From Ga0077527 sp038316355 (GTDB lineage Bacteria > Pseudomonadota > Gammaproteobacteria > Burkholderiales > SG8-41): a DNA stretch of 64,000 nucleotides. Position numbers and translations under genes: made by a program. The notes below the pieces were generated by a model. It ran no database searches. It saw nothing but the letters and a program-made list of their open reading frames with translations, and was not told the DNA's origin. Below, in pieces: positions 43,429 to 52,141 of this stretch (the stretch's first letter is position 1; each line of letters starts with the position of its first letter). The stretch spans positions 1-64,000 of the forward strand of contig JBBQAO010000005.1 of assembly GCA_038316355.1 (NCBI GenBank), written 5' to 3'.

Positions 43429-44826
43429 ATGGCCAAACAATCCACCAGCGACAATCCCTACACCCGCGGCATGGCCGCCTTCGTTTCCGGACTGACCTAC
43501 GAGCAGATTCCGGAAGAAGTCCGCCATCGCAACAAGCTGCTGATGCTGGATTCGCTGGGTTGCGCGTTGTATGGCGCGGACCTGCAGTGGAGCCGCATCC
43601 TGCAGGACACACTGGAGCGCGTCGATACCACCCGCCAGTGCAGCGTGTGGGGCACCACCAAGAAACTTTCAGCGCCGCACGCCGCACTGGTCAATGGCAC
43701 GCAGGTGCAGGGCTTCGAACTCGACGACGTGCACCGCGCCGGTGTGCTGCATGTCGGCGCCGTGGTGCTGCCGGCACTGATCGCCGTCACCGAAATGAAA
43801 CCGGGCATGAGCGGCAAGGAGTTTCTGACCTCCGCCGTGGCCGGTTATGAAATCGGACCGCGCGTCGGTCTGTGCATGGGCCCCTCACACATCGCCTCGG
43901 GCTGGCATTCGGGTGCGACGCTGGGCGTGTTCTCCGCCGCAGCCGGTGCCGCACGCGGCCTCAAACTCGACACCGACAAAACCGTGCACGCACTGGGCAT
44001 CGCCGGCACACAAGCCGGCGGCCTGATGGCGGCGCAGTTCGGCGCGATGGTCAAACGCATGCACGCCGGCCGTTCGTCGCAATCGGGACTCTACGGCGCG
44101 CTGTTCGCCGAAGCCGGCTTCACCGGCATCCTCAACGTGCTGGAAAGCGAATACGGCGGTTTCTGCTCGACGATGACGCAGTCGACCGACAAGTTTGACC
44201 TGAAAGAACTCACCGCCGGTTTCGGTGAAGTGTGGCAGACCATGGGCATTGCGCTGAAGTTCTACGCCTGCGTCGGCACCAACCACACCACGCTCGACGC
44301 GTTGCGCGACATGGACAAGGAGCGCCCGTTCAAAGCTGACGACGTCAAGAAAGTCGTTGTCCACGGATCTGAAGTCACGGTGCACCACGTCGGTTGGCCG
44401 TACGAGCCGCAGGGCCTGACCTCGGCGCAATTGAACATGCCGTACTGCATCGCCACCTGGCTGCTGGAGAAGGACTGCTTCGTTGACCAGTTCACCGAAG
44501 CCATGGTCGCCGATCCGCAGCGCATCGCGCTGTCGAAAAAAGTCGAAGTCCTGCACGACCCGGCGATCACCGCGCTCGGCGCCAAGCTGCGGCACAAGGT
44601 GCACGTGGAGTTACATCTCCACGACGGCACGGTGATGAAGCGCACCGTCGAAGCCGCGCGCGGCAGCGAAAAACATTTCGCGACCGATGCCGAGATCATC
44701 GAGAAATTCGAGAAACTCGCGGTCAAGGCCTTGCCCAAGGCGCGCGTTGCCGAACTGCGCGACGCGGTGATGGGCATCGAAAAACTGCCCGATGCCACCG
44801 TGCTGTCGAAACTGCTGAGCGCGTAA
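43429..44826 (+). CDS. MmgE/PrpD family protein (copy B)
   Basis: 465 residues from ATG 43429 (MAKQSTSDNPYTRG). The longer frame from 43327 runs through the intergenic repeat and is rejected. Shared segments with copy A: MLDSLGCALYGADLQWSRI, FELDDVHRAGVLHVGAV, AGTQAGGLMAAQFGAMVKRMHAGRSSQSG. The C-terminal domain carries LHDPAITALGAKLRHKVHVEL. The gap of 183 bp to copy A contains repeats and may hold an internal promoter. Confidence 0.87.
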   Translation: MAKQSTSDNPYTRGMAAFVSGLTYEQIPEEVRHRNKLLMLDSLGCALYGADLQWSRILQDTLERVDTTRQCSVWGTTKKLSAPHAALVNGTQVQGFELDDVHRAGVLHVGAVVLPALIAVTEMKPGMSGKEFLTSAVAGYEIGPRVGLCMGPSHIASGWHSGATLGVFSAAAGAARGLKLDTDKTVHALGIAGTQAGGLMAAQFGAMVKRMHAGRSSQSGLYGALFAEAGFTGILNVLESEYGGFCSTMTQSTDKFDLKELTAGFGEVWQTMGIALKFYACVGTNHTTLDALRDMDKERPFKADDVKKVVVHGSEVTVHHVGWPYEPQGLTSAQLNMPYCIATWLLEKDCFVDQFTEAMVADPQRIALSKKVEVLHDPAITALGAKLRHKVHVELHLHDGTVMKRTVEAARGSEKHFATDAEIIEKFEKLAVKALPKARVAELRDAVMGIEKLPDATVLSKLLSA

Positions 44827-44835
44827 CCCACTCCC

Positions 44836-44909
44836 ACTCCCTCTACTTCGTTTCAAGTGTTCCCTTGCCCCCGCTGGCGGGATCGGTGCCGCTTGACGGG
44901 AGAGGGAGT
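44836..44909. repeat. Intergenic inverted repeat between MmgE/PrpD copies B and C
   Basis: ACTCCCTCT and AGAGGGAGT are perfect 9-bp arms about 56 bases apart, similar in type to the repeat at 39984. Confidence 0.55.
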
Positions 44910-44929
44910 AATTTCTCAAGGACTTTCGC

Positions 44930-46300
44930 ATGACGAGTTCCGCTTCTCCAAAAACGGCAGCCCGCACGCTGGCCGAATTCGCCACCGCACTGCGCTACGG
45001 GGACATCCCTGTCCCCGCACGCGAACGCGCTCGCCAATGCATCATCGACACCACTGGCGCGGCGCTGTTCGGTTCGCGCCTGCCGTGGAGCCGCATCGTC
45101 GCCGGTCATGCGCAGAACTGCGGCGGCACGGGCATGAGCCGTGTCATCGGCACCGCGCTTAAAGTATCGCCGCCGGCAGCCGCCCTGGCCAACGGCGTCT
45201 GCAGCCACGCTTTTGAACTCGACGGCCTGCGGAAACCCAGCGCCGGCGTGCATCCCGGCGCGATCCTGCTGCCGGCGGCACTGGCCGCCGCCGAACATCA
45301 GGGGGCCGGCGGTCGCGACCTGCTGACCGCCTTTGTCGCTGGTGCCGAAGTGATGTTCCGCATCGGCCTCGCCGCCAAACAATCGACGGAATCGCTGGGC
45401 TTTCATGCGCCGGGCGTCAACGGCCCTTATGGTTCAGCCATCGTCGCCGGCAGACTGCTGGGTCTCAATTCCGATCAGCTCACCCAGGCCCTGGGCATTG
45501 CCGGTTCGCTGGGTGGCGGCTTGCTCGCCTTCGCCAAGGCCGGCAACGGCGCGATGGTGAAACGCCTGCACATGGGACGCGCAGCGGAAGCCGGTATGGT
45601 TGCCGCACTGCTCGCCCGCGACGGTTACGAAGGCCCGGACAGCGTGCTCGAAGGCCAATACGGCTACCTCGAAGCCTATGCCCGCGACGGAGATGCCACG
45701 CAGTTCACCAAGGATCTCGGCACGCATTTCGACATCGTTTTTGCCTGCCTGAAACGATATGCCTGCCACATCACTGCGCACACGCCTGTGCAGTCGCTGC
45801 AGGAACTGCGCGCCGAGCACAATTTCAACGGCGACGATGTGGTTGCGCTGACCATTTTTGCACGACACAAGGTGCTGTCCCACCATGACATCCGCGAACC
45901 CAGCGACGTGGCCGGCGCGCAGTACAGCGTGCCGTTCTGCTCGGCCATTGCTCTTTATTACGACGTCAACGATCCGCTGGCGTTTTCCGAAACCGCATTA
46001 AATGATGCGAAAGTACGGGCACTGGCGCTGAAACTCAAAGTCGTGGAAATGGGTCACGACGAAAAAGGCGGTGCCTGGTCGACGCGCGTCGCTGTGGAAC
46101 TCAGGGACGGCCGCAAGTTCGAACGTTTCGCCGAAGAATTCAAGGGCACACCGGCCTCGCCGCTGTCGGCGGAGGAACTGCAGACCAAGTTCATGCGCAT
46201 GGCCGGCAGCCATCCGCGGGCGGCGGAACTGCATGCACAACTGGCCGAGCTGGAAACCATTGCCGACTGCCGCACGCTGGCAATCAGCACCACACCATAA
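44930..46300 (+). CDS. MmgE/PrpD family protein (copy C)
   Basis: 456 residues; AAGGA precedes the ATG. GAALFGSRLPWSRI, HAFELDGLRKPSAGVHPGA and AGSLGGGLLAFAKAGNGAMVKRLHMGRAAEAG are family segments. Its His-containing segment differs from copies A and B (ELDGLRK in place of ELDD.H), so it may have another substrate or step. Followed after 20 bp by a Bug receptor. Confidence 0.86.
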   Translation: MTSSASPKTAARTLAEFATALRYGDIPVPARERARQCIIDTTGAALFGSRLPWSRIVAGHAQNCGGTGMSRVIGTALKVSPPAAALANGVCSHAFELDGLRKPSAGVHPGAILLPAALAAAEHQGAGGRDLLTAFVAGAEVMFRIGLAAKQSTESLGFHAPGVNGPYGSAIVAGRLLGLNSDQLTQALGIAGSLGGGLLAFAKAGNGAMVKRLHMGRAAEAGMVAALLARDGYEGPDSVLEGQYGYLEAYARDGDATQFTKDLGTHFDIVFACLKRYACHITAHTPVQSLQELRAEHNFNGDDVVALTIFARHKVLSHHDIREPSDVAGAQYSVPFCSAIALYYDVNDPLAFSETALNDAKVRALALKLKVVEMGHDEKGGAWSTRVAVELRDGRKFERFAEEFKGTPASPLSAEELQTKFMRMAGSHPRAAELHAQLAELETIADCRTLAISTTP

Positions 46301-46320
46301 TTTGTAATCAGGGGGCTCTC

Positions 46321-47268
46321 ATGACCCGATTGCTGATCGCCGCATTCTGCGCAACAGCACTGTCCGCGCAAGCCGCATATCCGGAAAAGCCGGTGCGGCT
46401 GATCGTGCCGCTGTCGGCCGGCGGCGGCATGGATACCATCGCCCGTGCCGTGGCATCACCACTCGCGGAAAAACTCGCCCAGACGGTGGTGGTCGACAAT
46501 CGCGCCGGCGGCGGCGGCGCGATCGGCGCCGAAATCACCAAGGAAGCGCCGAAAGACGGCCACACCCTGCTGATGGCCAGCGCGACCTTTGTCATTCACC
46601 CCCTGCTCTACCCGGCGCGTTATGTACCGACGCGCGATTATGCGACCATCACCCAGGTCACGCGCCAGCCTTATGTGCTGATGGTCCACCCCGGCATTCC
46701 CGCCAAAAACGTCAAGGAACTGGTGGCTTATACCAAGGCGAATCCGAACAAGGTCAATTACGCATCAGCCGGCCAGGGCAGTCTGATTCACCTGACCACG
46801 GAGCTGTTCAAGGTGCGCACCGGGGCCGACATGAACCACATCCCGTACAAGGGCATGGGTGGCGCATACGTCGACATGCTGGCCGGCCGCATCCAGGCCG
46901 CGTTCCCGAGCATCATCTCGGTGCTGCCGCATCTGAAGACCGGCAAGTTGCGCGCGCTGGCCGTCACCAGCGCCAAACGCGCGAGTTCCCTGCCCGAGAT
47001 TCCCAGCCTGCAGGAAAGCGGCATTCCGGGCATAGACGTTTCGCAGTGGTATGGCTTGTTCGCGCCTGCCGGCACGCCGAAGCCGGTGATCGACCGTATC
47101 CATCGCGAGGTGGTGGACATCCTGAAGACCGCGGAAATGCACAAACGCATGGCCGGCGACGGCGCCGACGGTGTCGGCAGCACACCGGCCGAATTCGCCG
47201 CCTACGTCAAAGTCGAATCGGCGCGTTGGGCGGAAGTCATCCAGAAATCCAACATCAAGGCGGACTGA
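46321..47268 (+). CDS. Bug/TctC-family receptor (with MmgE/PrpD cluster)
   Basis: 315 residues with a short Sec signal ending at AQAA. YPEKPVRLIVPLSAGGGMDTIAR and MNHIPYKGMGGAYVDMLAGR are Bug motifs. It is the last gene of the tcuA run and likely binds the compound broken down by that cluster, or a relative. No TctA/TctB occurs nearby. Confidence 0.92.
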   Translation: MTRLLIAAFCATALSAQAAYPEKPVRLIVPLSAGGGMDTIARAVASPLAEKLAQTVVVDNRAGGGGAIGAEITKEAPKDGHTLLMASATFVIHPLLYPARYVPTRDYATITQVTRQPYVLMVHPGIPAKNVKELVAYTKANPNKVNYASAGQGSLIHLTTELFKVRTGADMNHIPYKGMGGAYVDMLAGRIQAAFPSIISVLPHLKTGKLRALAVTSAKRASSLPEIPSLQESGIPGIDVSQWYGLFAPAGTPKPVIDRIHREVVDILKTAEMHKRMAGDGADGVGSTPAEFAAYVKVESARWAEVIQKSNIKAD

Positions 47269-47441
47269 GTTTCTCGCGCTGCGTGGCGCGACGCATGCGT
47301 GACACGGCACACGTGTTGTTGCTGCCGTCGCCCGCGACACGCCGGCTGCGGTTACAATCCCGGCGGCCCGCACGCAACACCGCGGCCCGCCGCGTTATCC
47401 GTGTCACGGCACGATAGCACAAAATTAAAATAATCTAATAA

Positions 47442-47454
47442 AATCAATAGGTTA
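47442..47454. promoter_or_regulatory. IHF-like site just before the spermidine-synthase-like gene
   Basis: AATCAATAGGTTA fits WATCAANNNNTTR fully and ends five bases before ATG 47460, exactly as at 17386-17398. Confidence 0.45.
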
Positions 47455-47459
47455 TATAA

Positions 47460-49484
47460 ATGCCGATTTACGCGCTGACCATTTTTGCGAGCGCGTTCCT
47501 GCTGTTTCTGGTGCAACCGATCTTGGCGAAACAGATCCTGCCTTGGTTCGGCGGTTCCGCAGCGGTATGGACGACCTGCCTGATGTTTTTCCAACTGGTC
47601 TTGCTGCTGGGCTACGCCTACGCCGACTGGACCGTGCGTTTCCTCAAACCGCGCCCGCAGGTCATGCTGCATGTGGCATTGATCATCATCAGCCTGGTGT
47701 CGTTGCCGATCATCGCCGGCAGCGGCTGGAAACCTGACGGTGACGAAGATCCGACCTGGCTGATCCTCGGCCTGCTGGCCGCAACCATCGGCCTGCCCTA
47801 CTTCCTGCTGTCAACGACGGGGCCCTTGCTGCAGGCCTGGTTCGCGCGCAGTTTTCCCAATGCCAGCAACGTCTATCGCCTGTTCGCGCTGTCGAATGGC
47901 GCATCGCTGATTGCACTGGTGGCCTACCCGTTTGTCGTTGAACCGTACATCACCACCCGTGAACAATCGATCGGCTGGAGCTTCGGCTACGCGTTGTTCG
48001 TCGCGCTGTGCGCCGGTTCGGCACTGTTCAGCCTGCGCGCTTCGCGCCAGACCGCCAGACTGCAAACGGAAATACCAGCGGCGGAAGGACCAAAGCCGCG
48101 CGCCACCGATTACCTGTTGTGGATGACGCTCGCGGCGCTGGGCTCGTTCATGCTGATCGCGGTCACCAACCACATCACCCACGACGTCGCCTCGGTGCCC
48201 TTCCTGTGGATACTGCCGCTGACGTTGTACCTGCTGTCCTTCGTGCTCTGTTTTGAGGGCCGCAACTGGTACCAGCGACAGATTTTCTTCGGGCCGCTGC
48301 TGGTGATCGTCGGCGCGATGGCCTGGGCCCTGCACACCAACGGCGGGGTGATGGACATCAAGCAGGCGATCCCGCTGTTCGCCACCGGCCTGTTCGTGAT
48401 GTGCATGTTTTTCCATGGTGAGCTCGCCGCACTGAAACCGGCGCCGCGCCACCTCACCAGTTATTACCTGATGATTTCGCTGGGCGGCGCGATCGGCGGC
48501 CTGCTGGTGGGATTTGTTGCCCCCAAGCTGTTCAACACCTATTACGAATTCGGCCTCGGCCTGTTTTTCACCGCACTGATTGCCGCGTACCTGGCGCGCC
48601 GCACCCTCGTCATCGTGCCGGTGCTGGCGCTGGTTGCCGCAGGTTTCACCGCATGGCAGATACACACCTACATCAACATGCTGTCCAAGGACACGCGCGT
48701 CATGTCGCGCAATTTCTACGGCACGCTGCGGGTCAAGGATTTCGGTGACGAAAACAGCGATGGCACGCGCCGGCTGATGCACGGCGTGATCATGCACGGC
48801 GAGCAGTTTCTGGCGCCGGCGCGGCGCATGGAACCGACCACCTACTATGGCCAGACCTCGGGTGTGGGACGCATCATCGACATCAAGCGCGACAGCGCGA
48901 AGGAAATCCGCGTCGGCGTGGTCGGCCTCGGTGCCGGCACTCTCGCCATCTATGGCCGGCCGGGTGACGTTTACCGCTTTTATGAAATCAATCCCGAGGT
49001 CATCGAACTCGCCAAAACCGAATTCAGCTTTCTCGGTTCCAGCAGCGCGCAAATCGAGACCCTGCTCGGCGATGCGCGCCTGACCCTTGAGCGCGAACCG
49101 GCGCAACGCTACGACGTGCTGGCGATTGATGCCTTCTCCAGCGACTCAATCCCCACCCACCTGATGACGTACCAGGCAATGGGCGTCTATCTGAAGAACA
49201 TCAAGCCGGACGGCGTGATTGCCTTCCACGTCACCAACCGCTTCCTGCACCTGGCGCCGGTGGTCAAGCGCATTGCAGACGAGCACGGCCTGCATACGGT
49301 GCTGGTCGCCGACGATCCCGAAAGCGGATCGGACCTGGCCAATACCGATTGGGTGCTGGTGTCACGCAGCAAGGCCGTCCTCGAAAACCCACGCATTACC
49401 GAATCAATCGAAGCGATCGGCGAAATCCCCGGCCTGCGGCTGTGGACGGACAGTTTCAACAACCTGTTCAAGATCCTGAAATAA
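47460..49484 (+). CDS. Membrane-fused spermidine synthase-like protein
   Basis: 674 residues. The N-terminal half (about 1-410) has about ten hydrophobic segments resembling MFS-like or SpeE-fused membrane domains. The C-terminal part (about 440-674) is a spermidine synthase/methyltransferase-like Rossmann fold with VGVVGLGAGTLAIYG (about 484-498), YEINPEVIELA and the acidic DVLAIDAFSSDSIPTHL (about 551-567). Such fusions are common, but their product is not established. There is no ribosome-binding site between the IHF-like motif and the ATG. Confidence 0.82.
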   Translation: MPIYALTIFASAFLLFLVQPILAKQILPWFGGSAAVWTTCLMFFQLVLLLGYAYADWTVRFLKPRPQVMLHVALIIISLVSLPIIAGSGWKPDGDEDPTWLILGLLAATIGLPYFLLSTTGPLLQAWFARSFPNASNVYRLFALSNGASLIALVAYPFVVEPYITTREQSIGWSFGYALFVALCAGSALFSLRASRQTARLQTEIPAAEGPKPRATDYLLWMTLAALGSFMLIAVTNHITHDVASVPFLWILPLTLYLLSFVLCFEGRNWYQRQIFFGPLLVIVGAMAWALHTNGGVMDIKQAIPLFATGLFVMCMFFHGELAALKPAPRHLTSYYLMISLGGAIGGLLVGFVAPKLFNTYYEFGLGLFFTALIAAYLARRTLVIVPVLALVAAGFTAWQIHTYINMLSKDTRVMSRNFYGTLRVKDFGDENSDGTRRLMHGVIMHGEQFLAPARRMEPTTYYGQTSGVGRIIDIKRDSAKEIRVGVVGLGAGTLAIYGRPGDVYRFYEINPEVIELAKTEFSFLGSSSAQIETLLGDARLTLEREPAQRYDVLAIDAFSSDSIPTHLMTYQAMGVYLKNIKPDGVIAFHVTNRFLHLAPVVKRIADEHGLHTVLVADDPESGSDLANTDWVLVSRSKAVLENPRITESIEAIGEIPGLRLWTDSFNNLFKILK

Positions 49485-49562
49485 GCGGTATGGGGCGCCC
49501 GGCGCCCGGCTGCGAAATGCCTGCCGCTTGAAAACCGGCGGGGTGGCACCCATCTGGAGACC

Positions 49563-50948
49563 ATGTCCATGCCTTTCAAGAACCTGTTCAGCATTTTTCG
49601 CGCGCCCTTGCTGCTGTTGCTGGGCGCACTGCTGCCGCTGGCAGCACCGGCGCAAACCGCGACCGAAGCACGCGGCCTGCCGACCCTGGCGCCGCTGGTC
49701 AATCAGGTCACACCGGCCGTGGTCAATGTATCGGTCATCACCCGCGCACCGGTCGAAGACAATCCGCTGTTCCGCGACCCTTTTTTCCGCCGCTTTTTCA
49801 ACCTGCCGGACAAGCAGCAGCGTCAGGAGCAGTCCGCCGGTTCGGGCGTCATCGTTGATGCGGCGCGTGGCTACATCCTCACCAACAACCACGTCATCAA
49901 GGATGCGGAACAGGTCATCATCACGCTGAAGGACCGCCGCCAGTTCCCGGCAAAACTGGTGGGCACCGATCCCGGCACCGACATCGCGGTATTGCAGATC
50001 AGCGCGCCCAACCTTTCGGCATTGCGCATCGGCGACTCCGACATCCTGCAGGTCGGGGATTACGTGCTGGCCATCGGCAACCCCTTCGGCATCGGCCAGA
50101 CTGTGACCTCGGGCATCGTCAGCGCGCTGGGACGCAGCGGGCTGTCGGTCGAGGGTTATGAGGATTTCATCCAGACCGATGCCTCGATCAATCCCGGCAA
50201 CTCGGGTGGCGCGCTGGTCAACCTGCGCGGCGAACTGATCGGCATCAACACCGCGATCATCGGCCCCGCCGGCGGCAATGTCGGCATCGGCTTCGCCGTG
50301 CCCTCGGTGATGGCGCGCGCGGTGATGGAGCAGATCGTGCGTTACGGTGAAGTGCGGCGCGGCCGCCTCGGCATCGAAATGGCGGATGTCACTGCAGAGG
50401 TGCAACGCAAGTTGCGCCTGCCGTCATTTAATGGTGCGCTGATCTCCAATGTGCAGTCGGGCTCGCCGGCCGAACAGGCCGGCCTGCGTGAAGGCGATGT
50501 CGTCACCAACCTCAACGGCAGGCCGATTCGCAGTTCCGCCGAACTGCGCGCGCGGCTCGGACTGACGCCCGTCGGCGAGGAAATCGAAATCGCCATCGTC
50601 CGTGAAGGCGGCTCCCAGCGCATCCGCACACGCATCGCTGCGCCGCTGCCTTCTGACGGTGGTGAAACACAGACCGTGGCGCAGTTGCCGGGGCTGCGGG
50701 TGGTCGAGATTGAGCGCGGCAGCCCGCTGTTCCAGCGCCTGCGTGGCGGCGGTCTGGTCGTCGCCGCGGTGGATCCGAAAAGCCGCGCACTGCAGGCAGG
50801 CTTCCGCCCCGGTGACATCATTTACGCGGTGAACCGGCGCCGGGTGCAGACCGTGGCCGAATTCCAAGGGCTGCTGAAAGCTGCGGAACGCGGTTATGCA
50901 GTCAGTCTGCTGCGTGGCGATTTCAGCCTGACCATCATCGTCCGATAG
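49563..50948 (+). CDS. DegP/HtrA (Do) family periplasmic serine protease
   Basis: 461 residues. Signal peptide ends near PAQT (about 31). The catalytic triad is His110 (TNNHVI), Asp140 (GTDIAV) and Ser214 (GNSGGAL). Two PDZ domains follow (about 260-355 and 375-460), giving the Do architecture for cutting or holding misfolded envelope proteins. No anti-sigma or MucB-like gene is adjacent. The upstream start could also be the second ATG, two codons in. Confidence 0.94.
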   Translation: MSMPFKNLFSIFRAPLLLLLGALLPLAAPAQTATEARGLPTLAPLVNQVTPAVVNVSVITRAPVEDNPLFRDPFFRRFFNLPDKQQRQEQSAGSGVIVDAARGYILTNNHVIKDAEQVIITLKDRRQFPAKLVGTDPGTDIAVLQISAPNLSALRIGDSDILQVGDYVLAIGNPFGIGQTVTSGIVSALGRSGLSVEGYEDFIQTDASINPGNSGGALVNLRGELIGINTAIIGPAGGNVGIGFAVPSVMARAVMEQIVRYGEVRRGRLGIEMADVTAEVQRKLRLPSFNGALISNVQSGSPAEQAGLREGDVVTNLNGRPIRSSAELRARLGLTPVGEEIEIAIVREGGSQRIRTRIAAPLPSDGGETQTVAQLPGLRVVEIERGSPLFQRLRGGGLVVAAVDPKSRALQAGFRPGDIIYAVNRRRVQTVAEFQGLLKAAERGYAVSLLRGDFSLTIIVR

Positions 50949-51062
50949 CGCGACAGCAATCGGCTCTGTTCGATCTTTCTGTCAATGGTCAATAAACAAA
51001 CCTGAGGAGCCATCCCAAAACTTGGTTTAATCTGATTTGAACAGATCCATCCAGGAGTGAAA

Positions 51063-51971
51063 ATGACTTCCGCAAAAATCGTCGGCAATTTGTCTTTGAC
51101 CAGCTTGCGCGTATTCATCGCCGTGGTCGAAGAAAAGAGCCTCACGGCCGCAGCCGCGAGAGAGCACTTGGTATTGCCCGCCGTAAGCAAACGGGTGAAA
51201 GAACTGGAGCGCGAGCTTGGGGTTCAGCTGCTATATCGGTCCACACGTGGGGTTACGCTTACTCAAGCCGGACAAGCTTTACTAGTTCATGCACGACAGA
51301 TCATGGGCTCCTTAGCCGGTTTGAGAGGTGAGCTTGCAGAATACTCCCAAGGCATTACCGGATTCGTCCGCATATACGTAACCACTGCGTCTGTCACTCA
51401 GTTCCTGCCGGAGGAAATCTCCTCCTTTGTAAAGCACCATCCTTTAATTAAAATCGAACTCAGGGATGGCTCCAGCAATGCGATCGTTCGCTCTGTTCTG
51501 GATGGCACTTCCGATATCGGCATTATTGATTCCCGAACTGCAATCCACGGCCTCTTATCCGTGCCCTATCGAAAACATCGCTTGGTATTGATAGCCGCTG
51601 AAAAACATCCGATCGCCAAGTCAAGAAACGTGGATCTCGAGAAAATAGCCAAATACGACCTCATCGGAACACCTTCAAACAGTTCCTTGCATGCGCTCAT
51701 CACCAGAATAGCTGCCGAACAGGGTGTAAGTCTCAAGCTAAGAATGCAACTGCGCGGACTTGACGGTATTTGCCGGATGATAAAAGCCGGATTGGGCTTG
51801 AGCATACTGCCAGAACCCGCCGTTCTGGATAACGTTAAATCCATGAAACTCAAGGCTTTACGCATCGACGGGGAATGGACGGATCGAGAATCAATCATTT
51901 GTTTTAGATCTCAAAATGATCTGCCTGTTGCAGCCAAACTTCTCCTCAGACATCTTGCGTCCCAGAATTAA
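51063..51971 (+). CDS. LysR-family transcriptional regulator (lower-GC group)
   Basis: 302 residues. HTH at about 8-65 (FIAVVEEKSLTAAAAREHLVLPAVSKRVKELERELGV), substrate domain about 88-300. GGAG lies five bases before ATG 51063. The codon use has weaker G/C bias than the flanks (many TTG, CTT, ATA). It likely controls the Bug and GH5-like genes that follow. Confidence 0.9.
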   Translation: MTSAKIVGNLSLTSLRVFIAVVEEKSLTAAAAREHLVLPAVSKRVKELERELGVQLLYRSTRGVTLTQAGQALLVHARQIMGSLAGLRGELAEYSQGITGFVRIYVTTASVTQFLPEEISSFVKHHPLIKIELRDGSSNAIVRSVLDGTSDIGIIDSRTAIHGLLSVPYRKHRLVLIAAEKHPIAKSRNVDLEKIAKYDLIGTPSNSSLHALITRIAAEQGVSLKLRMQLRGLDGICRMIKAGLGLSILPEPAVLDNVKSMKLKALRIDGEWTDRESIICFRSQNDLPVAAKLLLRHLASQN

Positions 51972-52072
51972 TCCGCCCACCAGCATGGCAAGTCGCCCCC
52001 CCAGATACGCCATTTCCTCCTGCGTTTTTTCGTTAAGTATTAATTGACGAAACAGCAATACCCCCCCCGCAC

Positions 52073-52084
52073 CTTATCTATAAG
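52073..52084. promoter_or_regulatory. Short inverted repeat before the Bug gene
   Basis: CTTAT and ATAAG with a two-base spacer lie 58 bp before the start of the Bug gene, directly behind an eight-C run. They may belong to the promoter or to the LysR site. Confidence 0.3.
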
Positions 52085-52141
52085 CTTTGGCTGAATCGGG
52101 TTGTTCATCAGAGCAAAACACTATTCGGAGGGGGGTTCATC

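Noticed and set aside
47285..47415. Two CGTG(A/T)CACGGCAC copies before the spermidine-synthase-like gene
   Set aside because: Similar short GTGACAC sequences are frequent in GC-rich DNA and the copies are far apart; not enough to call an operator.
52061..52069. Run of C before the lower-GC Bug gene as a phase-variation tract
   Set aside because: The run is short and lies more than 70 bp from the start codon with no promoter spacing that could be judged.
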